From: CBDBKE01 sp965218055 | Lineage (GTDB): Bacteria; Acidobacteriota; Terriglobia; JAJPHL01; JAPKYU01 | Reading direction: 5' to 3' | Length of the DNA: 64,000 nucleotides | NCBI GenBank assembly: GCA_965218055.1 | Contig: CBDCKA010000001.1 | Span: 1-64,000, forward strand | Shown: positions 51,882 to 63,808 of the stretch, piece after piece | How positions within the stretch are numbered: position 1 is the stretch's first letter | Layout of the letters: the number at the start of each line of letters is the position of its first letter | Notes under the pieces: generated by a model | Databases searched by the model: none | Told to the model about the DNA's origin: nothing | The model's input: only the letters and a program-made list of their open reading frames with translations | Program-made: the position numbers and the translations under genes

Positions 51882-52640
51882 GTGAAGTCCCCGATCCGGC
51901 ACTGGATCCAGATCCTGTTGGCGGTGATGCTGCTGGTGGTCAGCGTCCGCCTGCTTTGGATTTTCTACCAACGCCGCCGCCCGGCGCGCCCGGTTGCTGT
52001 GGCTGTCCGGCCGATCCCGTCCGACTACTACGTCCATCCCCCGCGCGCCTACCTGACAGATTTCGAGAGTGCGGAACGGCTCAAAGGAAACACGGTCTGG
52101 GCGCGCAGCGGCTACCGGTATGGCCACTTCCCCTATGACGCCCGCCGCAGCAGCAGTCGAGAAATCGAGGACCCGCCGGTGCTGGCGCCGATTGAGAGAA
52201 TCACCATCGCCGACGTAGTCCGCGAGCCCACCCCAAAACGAGGCGTGGAGGAAATCAATCTCATCTTCGAAGACCCAACTGCCTCGCCACCGTCCTCGCC
52301 GGCGTCCCCGTCAACGCTGCGCGCGATCACCATCGGGCACTGTGACCGCACCCGTGACTCCTGCCGCTTCTACTTTGACGAGATGTTTTTCCTGAAGGAC
52401 CCCAGGGAGCTTTACTCGCATTGGCTGCAAGAAACCTGGGAAGCCGTCGAGCGCGGCGAGGTGCGAGAGGGAATGAGCGAGACCCAGATTTCTTTCGCGG
52501 TGGGCTTCGGACGTCCGCTCCGGAGGGAAACACGAGCCGCCGGAGGTGACCGGGTCGAAGAGTTCCGGCCTCCGGGGCGCCCGCCGCTGGTGGTCACGTT
52601 TGGCTCCGATGGCAACGCGCGTCGCATTGAGACCAAGTGA
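51882..52640 (+). CDS. Membrane-anchored hypothetical protein
   Basis: 252 residues from a GTG at 51882. One N-terminal membrane helix (WIQILLAVMLLVVSVRLLWI) is followed by an outer segment containing DYYVHPPRAYLTDFESAERL and a conserved-looking region TLRAITIGHCDRTRDSCRFY, with two Cys that could form a disulfide. The C-terminus MSETQISFAVGFGRPLRRET...TFGSDGNARRIE recalls SmpA/OmlA-like repeats. I do not recognise a named family. It probably follows the methyltransferase in one transcript. Confidence 0.75.
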   Translation: MKSPIRHWIQILLAVMLLVVSVRLLWIFYQRRRPARPVAVAVRPIPSDYYVHPPRAYLTDFESAERLKGNTVWARSGYRYGHFPYDARRSSSREIEDPPVLAPIERITIADVVREPTPKRGVEEINLIFEDPTASPPSSPASPSTLRAITIGHCDRTRDSCRFYFDEMFFLKDPRELYSHWLQETWEAVERGEVREGMSETQISFAVGFGRPLRRETRAAGGDRVEEFRPPGRPPLVVTFGSDGNARRIETK

Positions 52641-52685
52641 CCAAGGTCAAGTGCCCGGGCCAACTGACCGGGGTGAACGGGTTCC

Positions 52686-53645
52686 ATGCCGCAAATTTTT
52701 CTGGGAGTTGATGGTGGCCAATCCTCCACAGTCGCTCTGATTGGAGATGAACGCGGCGTGGTGATCGGCTACGGAGCCGCCGGCCCGTCGAACCACGCCG
52801 ATGCCCCCGGCGGGCGGGAGCGGTTGCGCCAAGCCGTGCGGACCTCGGTTTCCGCCGCCTGGAACAGTTCCCCGTTCGGGGCACGCAAAGGGCTACCCCA
52901 GTTTGAGAGCGCGTTCTTGGGGATGGCCGGCGGGGCCGAGGATAAGGTAGCCCTTATCCGGCGGTTGATTTCGGCACGCCGCCTCGAGGTCTCGCACGAT
53001 GCCTTCACTGCACTGATCGGCGCCACCGAAGGACACCCAGGCATCATCGTGATCGCCGGGACCGGCTCGATCGCCTTCGGGATGAACGCCCGTGGAGAAA
53101 CGGCGCGAGCCGGCGGCTGGGGCTACCTGATTGGCGACGCCGGCAGCGCGTTCGACCTGGCGCGGTCGGCGCTGATCGCGGCCTTGCGGCACGAAGAGGG
53201 TTGGGGGCCGCCAACCCGAATGCGGGAGCGCCTCCTCGCCTTCACCGGGGTGTCCGGCCTGAACGAGGCGCTGCACAAGTGGTACACGGTGGAGTTTCCG
53301 CGCGAGCGGGTGGCGTCGTTCTCGCGCCAGGTGGATGAAGCGGCGCGCGCCGGCGACCGGGCGGCGCGCGAAATCCTGCGGTCCGGGGCCAGCGAGCTGG
53401 CGGAACTGGCGGCTCGCGTCCGCCGCCGCATCTTCCGCCCGCGAGAGCACGCGGTGGTCTCCTACAGCGGCGGCGTGTTTAAGAGCAAGCTGGTGCGAGA
53501 CCGCTTCCGCCGCTTGGCCGGGCAGCAGGGCAACAACCGTGTGCTGCCGCCCGCGCTCGCCCCTTCGGCCGGCGCCCTGCTCGCCGCCTACCGCAACGCC
53601 GGCCGTGCTGACGTCAAGCTGCGGAACCTGCCTCCAGAGCTGTAG
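52686..53645 (+). CDS. BadF/BadG-type ATPase, N-acetylglucosamine-kinase-like
   Basis: 319 residues of the ASKHA fold. Phosphate-1 is IFLGVDGGQSSTVALIGDER, then PGIIVIAGTGSIAFGMNARG (phosphate-2/adenosine side), GGWGYLIGDAGSAFDLARSA, and VVSYSGGVFKSKLVRDRFRR near the end. Members phosphorylate N-acetylglucosamine or activate dehydratases; the sequence order here fits the sugar-kinase side (family inference). The gene follows the hypothetical membrane protein by 45 bp. Confidence 0.85.
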   Translation: MPQIFLGVDGGQSSTVALIGDERGVVIGYGAAGPSNHADAPGGRERLRQAVRTSVSAAWNSSPFGARKGLPQFESAFLGMAGGAEDKVALIRRLISARRLEVSHDAFTALIGATEGHPGIIVIAGTGSIAFGMNARGETARAGGWGYLIGDAGSAFDLARSALIAALRHEEGWGPPTRMRERLLAFTGVSGLNEALHKWYTVEFPRERVASFSRQVDEAARAGDRAAREILRSGASELAELAARVRRRIFRPREHAVVSYSGGVFKSKLVRDRFRRLAGQQGNNRVLPPALAPSAGALLAAYRNAGRADVKLRNLPPEL

Positions 53646-53723
53646 CGCGCCTGCCCCAGAGGCGTCTGATCCGACACCCTCAGCATTGCCTGTTCGGGCC
53701 TGTAGAGGGTTGCTGCTTTGGGA

Positions 53724-54005
53724 CTAGCTGGCCAGCCGCTTCTGGATCTGCTGCTCGTAGTCGGGGAAGTAACGCGCGATGACCGAAAGGTCAAACTGGC
53801 CGAGAATAGACTCCTTGGGTTCCCGTTCCAGCAAGAACTCGAAGGACCGTCGCACCAGCTCCTCCGCCGAAACCTTCCCTCCGCTCAGCTTCTCATAGTA
53901 GTCTTGCCGGACGGAGACGTGGTGCGAGGACTGGCTCTTGCCTTCTGTAACCGTCACCAGGAACTCGCCCTCTTTCTGCTGTTCTACCTGAAGAGTTGCG
54001 GGCAT
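53724..54005 (-). CDS. Small conserved hypothetical protein
   Basis: 93 residues, MPATLQVEQQKEGEFLVTVT, then SVRQDYYEKLSGGKVSAEEL and SILGQFDLSVIARYFPDYEQ. Predicted as a short beta-hairpin followed by helices. I recall similar proteins in many genomes as uncharacterised. It is convergent with the BadF gene. No ribosome-binding site is striking. 54006-54145 to its right is intergenic with no gene. Confidence 0.65.
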   Translation of the reverse strand: MPATLQVEQQKEGEFLVTVTEGKSQSSHHVSVRQDYYEKLSGGKVSAEELVRRSFEFLLEREPKESILGQFDLSVIARYFPDYEQQIQKRLAS

Positions 54006-54145
54006 CGGCTAAGCTCAAGCCTCTAGCTTGTTCAAATTCTTCACAAGGCCACGCTCACCCTCCCCTGCCAACTCTGGCAAGGAAAGCCGCCCCCGGACGC
54101 CATCCTAGCGCAAGTTCGGCGCAAAGCTCACGGCAAATCCGGTAA

Positions 54146-54584
54146 TGTCCTAACTTGGGTCCGAGGCGAGGAGGAAGGCGAAGACGAAAAAGAAACAGGA
54201 AAGACTAACAAGGCCGAGAAATACGCCCAGAATCATCAGCCGGTCAATGCTTCGTTTAACCCTTCGTATTTCTTCTTCATCAAACGACTTATCCGCGAGG
54301 ACTCCCCAATTGAGTCTCGTCCAGAAAGTCCATATCGCGCCAAGAAACGACACGAGACAAGCCACACCTGCGGCAGGGGCTATCTTCCTGGCCAGTCCCA
54401 AGTGCGACCCAAGGGCTACCGTGGCGAAGGTAAGAATTAGAACGCCAACCCCCACCCCAGCCACACAGAGCAGCCATCCCCACCATGGCAGCTCACCCCA
54501 CCCAGCTCTCTCCTTTTCGAACGGCTCAAACACGGATGGACAGTTTATCAATTGATAGCCAACTTCTCAGCCCAAGTTAGGACA
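54146..54584. mobile_element. 439-bp unit with 14-bp terminal inverted repeats (MIC/MITE-like)
   Basis: TGTCCTAACTTGGG (54146-54159) and CCCAAGTTAGGACA (54571-54584) are perfect inverted repeats exactly enclosing one small gene. No transposase is inside and no target duplication is clear (GGTAA and CCACC flank it). This is the form of a mobile insertion cassette moved by a transposase elsewhere. Confidence 0.5.
54150..54551 (-). CDS. Small membrane protein inside the inverted-repeat unit
   Basis: Up to 133 residues (a TTG at 54551; a GTG near 54536 would give about 128). Three or four hydrophobic helices: WGWLLCVAGVGVGVLILTFA, IAPAAGVACLVSFLGAIWTF, RLMILGVFLGLVSLSCFFFV and FAFLLA, with a charged DEEEIRRVKRSIDR linker. 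No family is recognised. Its 3' end runs into the left terminal repeat (stop at 54150), so the element and the gene are closely fitted. Confidence 0.55.
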   Translation of the reverse strand: MINCPSVFEPFEKERAGWGELPWWGWLLCVAGVGVGVLILTFATVALGSHLGLARKIAPAAGVACLVSFLGAIWTFWTRLNWGVLADKSFDEEEIRRVKRSIDRLMILGVFLGLVSLSCFFFVFAFLLASDPS

Positions 54585-54644
54585 CCACCGCAAATCCACA
54601 GCGTGCCAGCCCGCCGCCGGTTTCTGTTACAATCCGCTCTGAAC

Positions 54645-58106
<3,462 letters not shown>

Positions 58107-58132
58107 CAGGGTGCTGAAAAAGCGGCCCTGTT

Positions 58133-58198
58133 GTCATTCCGAGCGAAGCGAGGAATCTGCTTTTCAATTGCATGACCTGCAGCACAAGCAGATTCCTC
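58133..58198. repeat. Dispersed palindromic repeat of acidobacterial type
   Basis: It begins GTCATTCCGAGCGAAGCG and contains GAGGAATCTGCTT (58150-58162) facing AAGCAGATTCCTC (58186-58198), a 13-bp perfect inverted repeat. Such sequences occur in hundreds of intergenic copies in Acidobacteriota (my recollection). It may act as a terminator for dnaE or as an mRNA-stabilising hairpin. Confidence 0.6.
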
Positions 58199-58307
58199 GG
58201 GCCAACCAGCAGCGTCGGCCCGAGGAATAACATGTGGGCAGATTGTTTCAGCGGCGGTTTTTTTCAGCGTCCGGCCAGGAATTTGAGGAAGGGGTTTCAC
58301 GCAAGAA

Positions 58308-59270
58308 ATGTCGCCTGACCCAGAGCGGCCATCCGGAGACCTGGAGGCCATCGAGCGAGAGATCCAGGAACTGGAACAGGTCAGTCAAGAACAGGCCACG
58401 CAGGATCGGCTGCGGCATCTGCATGCCATGGTGGAGCAGATGCGCGCCCAGCAGGCCGCTGGGCCGCCCGAGGCCTGGCAGCGCGTCCAGTTGGCTCGCC
58501 ATCCCCAGCGCCCGTATTTCCTGGACCTGGTGGAATTGCTGTTCCAAGAATTCAGCGAACTCCACGGCGACCGCAGTTTCGCCGACGACCCGGCCATCGT
58601 CTGCGGCATGGCCCGCTTCCACGGGAGGCCCGTAGTCGCCCTGGGGCACCAGAAAGGGCGGACTACCAAGGACAAGTTGCGCCGCAACTTCGGCATGAGC
58701 AAGCCGGAGGGCTATCGCAAGGCGCTGCGGGTCATGCAGTTTGCCGCCAAGTTCGGGCGCCCGGTCTTCACCTTTCTGGACACGCCCGGCGCCTACCCCG
58801 GCACCGACGCTGAGGCGCGCGGACAGGCGGAAGCCATCGCCCGGAACCTGCGGGAGATGGTTCGCCAGCCGGTGCCCATCGTCGTGACTTGCATCGCGGA
58901 AGGGGGTAGCGGGGGCGCGCTGGGCATCGGACTGGGCGACCGCATCCTGATCCTGGAAAACGCCATCTACAGCGTGATTTCCCCGGAGAGTTGCGCCGCC
59001 ATCATTTGGCGCGATTCCGGAAAAGCCGAGCTGGCCGCCCAAGCGCTGAAGCTCACAGCGCAGGACATGCTCCGCCTGGGCTTGGTAGACGAAATTGTCC
59101 CGGAACCACCGCAGGGCGCTCACACCGACTACCGGGCGGCCGCGGCCCTGCTGGAGCCCGTGCTGGAGCGCTGCCTGAGCGAGTTGGAGGACATCCCGCC
59201 GCGGGAGCTGCTGGAACGCCGATGGCAAAAATTCCGCAATATGGCGCAGTATTTCCAGAGCGAAACCTAA
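58308..59270 (+). CDS. accA: Acetyl-CoA carboxylase, carboxyltransferase alpha subunit
   Basis: 320 residues. An N-terminal coiled coil (LEAIEREIQELEQVSQEQAT) is followed by the crotonase-fold domain with FSELHGDRSFADDPAIVCGM, GRTTKDKLRRNFGMSKPEGY, FTFLDTPGAYPGTDAEARGQ, EGGSGGALGIGLGDRILILE and SVISPESCAAIIWRD. It transfers carboxyl groups from biotin to acetyl-CoA in fatty-acid synthesis, with AccD, which is not in the window. The dnaE-accA order occurs in many bacteria. Confidence 0.95.
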   Translation: MSPDPERPSGDLEAIEREIQELEQVSQEQATQDRLRHLHAMVEQMRAQQAAGPPEAWQRVQLARHPQRPYFLDLVELLFQEFSELHGDRSFADDPAIVCGMARFHGRPVVALGHQKGRTTKDKLRRNFGMSKPEGYRKALRVMQFAAKFGRPVFTFLDTPGAYPGTDAEARGQAEAIARNLREMVRQPVPIVVTCIAEGGSGGALGIGLGDRILILENAIYSVISPESCAAIIWRDSGKAELAAQALKLTAQDMLRLGLVDEIVPEPPQGAHTDYRAAAALLEPVLERCLSELEDIPPRELLERRWQKFRNMAQYFQSET

Positions 59271-59360
59271 GCCGCAGAGGCCTGATTCCGCCTGCCAGCG
59301 GCGCAGTGCTGCGCTTCGCACTTCCCCCAGGTCATTAGCGAGCCGTATCATGTGGGCTGA

Positions 59361-60119
59361 ATGTTGCCCGCTTCCCCGGAACTGATAACTCTGCTGCTGG
59401 TGCTGATCTTCCTGGTAGCGGTGGCCTACTCTTCGGTGGGACACGGCGGGGCATCCGGCTACCTGGCGGTGCTCAGCTTCTTCGGCCTGGCGCCTACGTT
59501 GATGGCCCCCGGCGCGCTCTGCCTGAACCTGCTGGTTGCCGGCCTGTCGTTCCTTCACTACCAGCGCGCAGGCCATTTCGTTTTCCGGCTGCTTTGGCCT
59601 TTCCTACTGGCTTCCATCCCCGCCGCGTTCCTTGGAGGACTGACAGCGGTCCCGGCCCATCTCTACATGGGACTATTGGCCGCCGTGCTGGTGTTTGCCT
59701 CATTCCGCTTGCTGGCGGTGGCGCCGTCCAAACAGGAGGAATATTTCGTCAAGCCCCCGCCAATCGGGGTAGCGCTCCCGGTGGGGGCAAGCATCGGGTT
59801 CTTGTCGGGCATTATCGGAGTGGGGGGCGGAATCTTCTTGAGCCCGCTGCTGATCCTGCTGAAGTGGGCCGACGCCAAACGCACAGCCGCTGCTTCGGCC
59901 GCCTTCATCTGGATCAACTCGGCCGCCGGGCTCTACGGTCACCTGTCGCGCAAATCGGTGGACTGGTCATCTCTGGCTTGGCTCGTGGGGGCTGCTTTTG
60001 CAGGCGGCTTGCTGGGGTCGTGGCTGGGGGCGCGCCACTTCCGAGGACTCTGGCTGCGCCGCGTGCTGGGGCTGGTATTGCTGGTGGCCACGGTCAAGTT
60101 GCTGCGCACCGCGTTCTAG
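59361..60119 (+). CDS. TauE/SafE-family membrane permease
   Basis: 252 residues, seven or eight helices. VAVAYSSVGHGGASGYLAVL and GIIGVGGGIFLSPLLILLKW are the paired glycine-rich motifs of TauE/SafE proteins, and KRTAAASAAFIWINSAAGLY follows. Members export sulfite, sulfoacetate or other small anions; the substrate here is unknown. Its stop overlaps the end of phoR, which converges from the right (60116-60119). Confidence 0.88.
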   Translation: MLPASPELITLLLVLIFLVAVAYSSVGHGGASGYLAVLSFFGLAPTLMAPGALCLNLLVAGLSFLHYQRAGHFVFRLLWPFLLASIPAAFLGGLTAVPAHLYMGLLAAVLVFASFRLLAVAPSKQEEYFVKPPPIGVALPVGASIGFLSGIIGVGGGIFLSPLLILLKWADAKRTAAASAAFIWINSAAGLYGHLSRKSVDWSSLAWLVGAAFAGGLLGSWLGARHFRGLWLRRVLGLVLLVATVKLLRTAF

Positions 60120-61867
60120 CTGTTCGTTTCCACAGCCTGCGGCAAGACGAAGGAGAAGCGCGAGCCTCGCCCCGGCTCGCTTTCGATGTGGATGTCCCCG
60201 CCGTGGCCCCGGACGATGTGCCTCGTGATGGCCAGGCCCAGCCCGGTCCCGCCCGCTTCGCGTGATCGCGCCTTGTCCACCCGGTAGAAGCGCTCAAAGA
60301 TGCGCGGCTGGTGCTTCGTGGCGATGCCGATGCCGGTGTCGCGTACGAAGAATTCCACGCCGCCGTCGCGGGGCAGGGCGCCGACCACGATTTCCCCGCC
60401 CGCCTCGGTGTATTTGATGGCGTTGTCCAACAGGTTGAGCAACGCCTGGTGGAGCGCTTCTTCATCAGCACGAATGCGCAGCTCTTTGGGAGGCTTCTCC
60501 TGCCGGAACCGCACTTGCTTGCTCTCGGCGGCCCCGCGGACCGTCTCGACCGCGAAGTCCAGCACCTCGGCCACCAGTATGGGGACGAAACGAAACTCGT
60601 GCCGCCCCGCCTCCAGTTGCGAAAGAGTCAGCAGGTCTGCCGTCATCCGTTCCATGCGCTCGGTGTGGGTGCGAATGATCCCGAGAAATTCGCGGGCCCG
60701 CTGCGGCTCCTCCGCTGCGCCCTCCAGCAGCGTCTCGGTGTATCCGCGGATGGCGGTGAGCGGAGTGCGCAGCTCATGGGAGACGTTCGCCACGAAATCT
60801 TTGCGGATGCGCTCCAGCCGCTCCACCTGGGTGACATCGTAGAAGACGGCGACCGCGCCGGTGACCGAGCCGGCCGCATCCATCATCGGAGCGCAACTGA
60901 TCTTGAGGTAGCGGTCACGGGCATAGAGCGGCAGGTCCGCGCTCACGGGCTGGCCGTTCTCAAGAACCGCATCCGCTGCGCTGTGCACTTCCGGCTCTCG
61001 CGTGTACTCGATCAACGGACGTCCCGGGACCAGGGGACGATTCAGCCCTAGGATGCGCTCCAGCGACTGGTTGGCCCAGATCACGGTCTTGTCGCGGTCG
61101 ACGGCAACAACTCCCTCCTCCATGCCGTCCAGCACCGCAGCCAGCTGGCTGCGGCTGCTCTCGGCCGCGCGGAAACTTTCCTGGAGTCGCAGGGCGGTGG
61201 CATTGAGCGCGCGGGCCAGCATGGAGATTTCGTCTTTGCCAGATACCTCGGCACGCGCCGACAGGTTGCCGTCGGCAACCGCCTGAGAGAACTGCAAAAT
61301 GCGGCCCAGCCGCCTGGAGATGCTGAACGAGGCCAGCCCAGCCATGAGTAGCGCCACCATGGCGGCTGTGGCGGACGCCCCCCAGATGCGGGCCCGAATC
61401 TGGGCGCGCGAATTCTCCAGCTCGGTAAGTGGATAGGCCAGACGGACAGCCCCTGGCCCGCCTGGAACGGCCACGTAGAGGAAGTCAGTCCTCAAGGTAC
61501 TGCTCCAGCGGGTGGACTGGCCAGTGCGCCCTTGCAGTGCCGTGGCAAATTCCGGCCGCGTAGCGTGGTTCTCCATCCGGGAAGGATCAGCTTCCGAATC
61601 GGCCAGCACGCGGCCGTCCGGGGCGATGAGCGTGACGCGAGCATGCGCCTGGCCGGCTGCGCCATCGCCTAAGGCCTGGAGCGCATCGGGAGGCAGGTTG
61701 CGGGCATGCGCTCCCACCAGCCGCGCCTTTTCTTCCAACCCCTGAGCTACCTGGTCGGTGTAAGACTTCTCCCAGCCTCGCATCACCACCAGGTCCACCA
61801 GGAAGGTGGCAATCAGGATCACCAACAGAAAACTTAGCAGTAGCTTGAAGAAAATTCGACTTTTCAT
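60116..61867 (-). CDS. phoR: PhoR-type phosphate-sensing histidine kinase
   Basis: 583 residues. There are two membrane helices (FFKLLLSFLLVILIATFLVD and WGASATAAMVALLMAGLASF) around a periplasmic domain, then HAMP, a PAS domain (VLDGMEEGVVAVDRDKTVIW), HisKA with the phosphorylated His in FVANVSHELRTPLTAIRGYT (about residue 363), and HATPase with NLLDNAIKYTE, DTGIGI and GGTGLGLAITRH. It phosphorylates the response regulator encoded at the right edge. The order phoB, DUF47, PiT, phoR is leftward and consistent with one phosphate regulon cluster. Confidence 0.9.
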   Translation of the reverse strand: MKSRIFFKLLLSFLLVILIATFLVDLVVMRGWEKSYTDQVAQGLEEKARLVGAHARNLPPDALQALGDGAAGQAHARVTLIAPDGRVLADSEADPSRMENHATRPEFATALQGRTGQSTRWSSTLRTDFLYVAVPGGPGAVRLAYPLTELENSRAQIRARIWGASATAAMVALLMAGLASFSISRRLGRILQFSQAVADGNLSARAEVSGKDEISMLARALNATALRLQESFRAAESSRSQLAAVLDGMEEGVVAVDRDKTVIWANQSLERILGLNRPLVPGRPLIEYTREPEVHSAADAVLENGQPVSADLPLYARDRYLKISCAPMMDAAGSVTGAVAVFYDVTQVERLERIRKDFVANVSHELRTPLTAIRGYTETLLEGAAEEPQRAREFLGIIRTHTERMERMTADLLTLSQLEAGRHEFRFVPILVAEVLDFAVETVRGAAESKQVRFRQEKPPKELRIRADEEALHQALLNLLDNAIKYTEAGGEIVVGALPRDGGVEFFVRDTGIGIATKHQPRIFERFYRVDKARSREAGGTGLGLAITRHIVRGHGGDIHIESEPGRGSRFSFVLPQAVETNS

Positions 61868-61958
61868 GGAGGCCCCGAAGGCCGCTTCCCTGCCCGGTTT
61901 TCCCGGGCCCGGCTTCGGGCCTGAACAAAGCGTCGCAAGACCGGATCGTCGCGCGGGC

Positions 61959-62948
61959 CTACGTGAACCATTGAATCAAGCGGGCAGCCGCCCAGGCAAT
62001 CCCCGCGGCCGCGGGGAAGGTCAGAATCCATGCGGTCACCACCTCGCGGGCTACCCTCCACCGCACCGCGGTCCAGCGGTGGAGGGAGCCGACTCCCATG
62101 ATGGAGGTGTTAATCGTGTGCGTGGTGCTGAGCGGGATAGCCAGGACAGTTGCCAGCATGATACAGAGGCCGGCCCCGGTTTCGGCGGCAAACCCCTGGA
62201 CCGGCTTCAAGCGGGTCATGCGGCTGCCCATGGTATGGATGATACGCCAGCCGCCGACCGCGGTGCCCACGCCCATGGTGGATGCGCAGAGCAGAATCAC
62301 CCAGAACTTCACTTCGAATTCCGGCAGAATACCGCCCAGGACCAGAGCCAGCGAAAACGTTCCGATGAACTTCTGGCCGTCGTTACTGCCGTGGCCGAAC
62401 GCCATCAGTGCCGCCGAAAACATCTGCAGGCGTCCAAAATAGCGGGTGATCTTGTCGGGGCGCGCCTTCCGAAACAGCCAGGAGATCGCCAGCATGATCA
62501 GGAACCCGCCGCCGAATCCCAGGAAGGTGGAAAAGATGATCCCCTGGCCGACCTTGATCCAGCCCTCGCTGAGCAGAGCCTCCCAGCCGGCAGTAGCCAG
62601 CGCGGCGCCAGCCAGTCCGGACACCAGCGCGTGCGTTTCGCTGGTCGGCAGGCCATATTTCCACGCCACCGTGCTCCACACCACAATGCCGATCATCGCC
62701 GCGCCTACGGTGTGGATGTTGATGACGCCCGCATCCACGATGCCCTTCCCGATGGTGAAGGCCACGGCGGTTCCCCACATGGCTCCCAACAGGTTCATGA
62801 CAGCGGCCATGATGACTGCCCGTAGGGGGGACAGGACGCGGGTGGCCACCACCGTGGCGATGGCATTGGGTGAGTCGGTCCAGCCGTTGACAAACTCAGC
62901 CGCCAGGATCAGCAGCAGCCAGGGCGCAAGGCGGATCCACTCATCCAT
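61959..62948 (-). CDS. PiT-family phosphate transporter
   Basis: 329 residues with about ten helices. The two PD001131-type motifs are visible: VNGWTDSPNAIATVVATRVL near the N-terminus and MAFGHGSNDGQKFIGTFSLA in the middle. VVWSTVAWKYGLPTSETHAL is also typical. It imports inorganic phosphate, usually with a divalent metal, using the proton gradient. The ATG at 62948 lies within a triplicated 11-bp repeat. The DUF47 gene upstream (163 bp away) is its usual regulatory partner. Confidence 0.93.
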   Translation of the reverse strand: MDEWIRLAPWLLLILAAEFVNGWTDSPNAIATVVATRVLSPLRAVIMAAVMNLLGAMWGTAVAFTIGKGIVDAGVINIHTVGAAMIGIVVWSTVAWKYGLPTSETHALVSGLAGAALATAGWEALLSEGWIKVGQGIIFSTFLGFGGGFLIMLAISWLFRKARPDKITRYFGRLQMFSAALMAFGHGSNDGQKFIGTFSLALVLGGILPEFEVKFWVILLCASTMGVGTAVGGWRIIHTMGSRMTRLKPVQGFAAETGAGLCIMLATVLAIPLSTTHTINTSIMGVGSLHRWTAVRWRVAREVVTAWILTFPAAAGIAWAAARLIQWFT

Positions 62949-62973
62949 AGGTCATCCATAGGTCATCCATAGG
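62941..62973. repeat. 11-bp tandem triplication at the PiT start codon
   Basis: TCATCCATAGG is repeated three times, so the minus-strand mRNA carries three copies of CCTATGGATGA in succession. The third ATG is the pit start. The upstream ATGs are in other frames, so they create short overlapping reading frames. Confidence 0.85.
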
Positions 62974-63110
62974 CAATCTGGTGAAGAACAATAGGCGACG
63001 ACAGACGGGCCGAGGCTTGGCAGCCCCCGATGAGGTCGAACCTCAACCGGAACACGATGGTTTTGCTGGCCCGCAACAGCCGCTGAAGCATAGCGTAGGA
63101 GGTGCAGGGT

Positions 63111-63731
63111 TCAAGTGCTCTTCAGGACAATCGTTTCCAAAACGTCAGACACGTCCTCGGCCTTATCTACGGCTGCTTCCAGCACTTCGTAGATTTCCTT
63201 CCACTTGATCAGCGTGATGGGGTCACGCTCTTCCTCAAACAGTTGGGCAATGGCGGCGCGGGAAACCGTATCCGCCTCGTGCTCCAGCCGGCTGACCTCC
63301 TGGCAATGATCGAGGATTTTTTCGCCCTTATCCAGGATGTGAGGCACGGCCTCCAGCAATTCAGCGGCGGCGCGTTTCACAATGCGAGCCAGTTCGATGC
63401 CGGCCGGGCGGATGTCGTGAATCTTGAACAGCACCATGCGAGTGGAAACGGCGTCAATCAGGTCCAGCACGTCGTCCAGCCGGGACGACAAGGCGTGGAT
63501 ATCCTCGCGGTCGAACGGGGTGATAAAAGTCTGGTTGAGTCGGCGGATGATATCGTGGGTCATCGTGTCGCCGCGGTGCTCCAGCTTTTTGATCTCGTCG
63601 GCCAGGTCGCGCAGGTCGTGGTCGGCCCCTTCCATCATCTTCAGCAGCACCTGAGCGGCCTCGTGCAGCACACCCGCCTGCTCGGCGAACAGGTCAAAGA
63701 ACTTCTCTTCCTTTGGGAGAATGCGAACCAT
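63111..63731 (-). CDS. DUF47/PhoU-like protein
   Basis: 206 residues, almost all helical: FFDLFAEQAGVLHEAAQVLL, LADEIKKLEHRGDTMTHDII, FDREDIHALSSRLDDVLDLI, CQEVSRLEHEADTVSRAAIA and VLEAAVDKAEDVSDVLETIV. The repeated E-H-(E/R)-x-D motifs match metal-binding PhoU/DUF47 proteins, which regulate PiT transporters encoded beside them. The N-terminus MVRILPKEEKF fits the family. The gap 63732-63808 has no gene. Confidence 0.9.
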   Translation of the reverse strand: MVRILPKEEKFFDLFAEQAGVLHEAAQVLLKMMEGADHDLRDLADEIKKLEHRGDTMTHDIIRRLNQTFITPFDREDIHALSSRLDDVLDLIDAVSTRMVLFKIHDIRPAGIELARIVKRAAAELLEAVPHILDKGEKILDHCQEVSRLEHEADTVSRAAIAQLFEEERDPITLIKWKEIYEVLEAAVDKAEDVSDVLETIVLKST

Positions 63732-63808
63732 AAATCCTCTTTACAATGGCAAAATATGGCGCAGTCGGCTTTCCCCAGTCAACCGTGCAAAGGGGGAGGC
63801 CTTCCGAG

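Noticed and set aside
58248..59576. Long minus-strand frame across accA
   Set aside because: Its composition and coordinates mirror accA; there is no recognisable protein and no ribosome-binding site.
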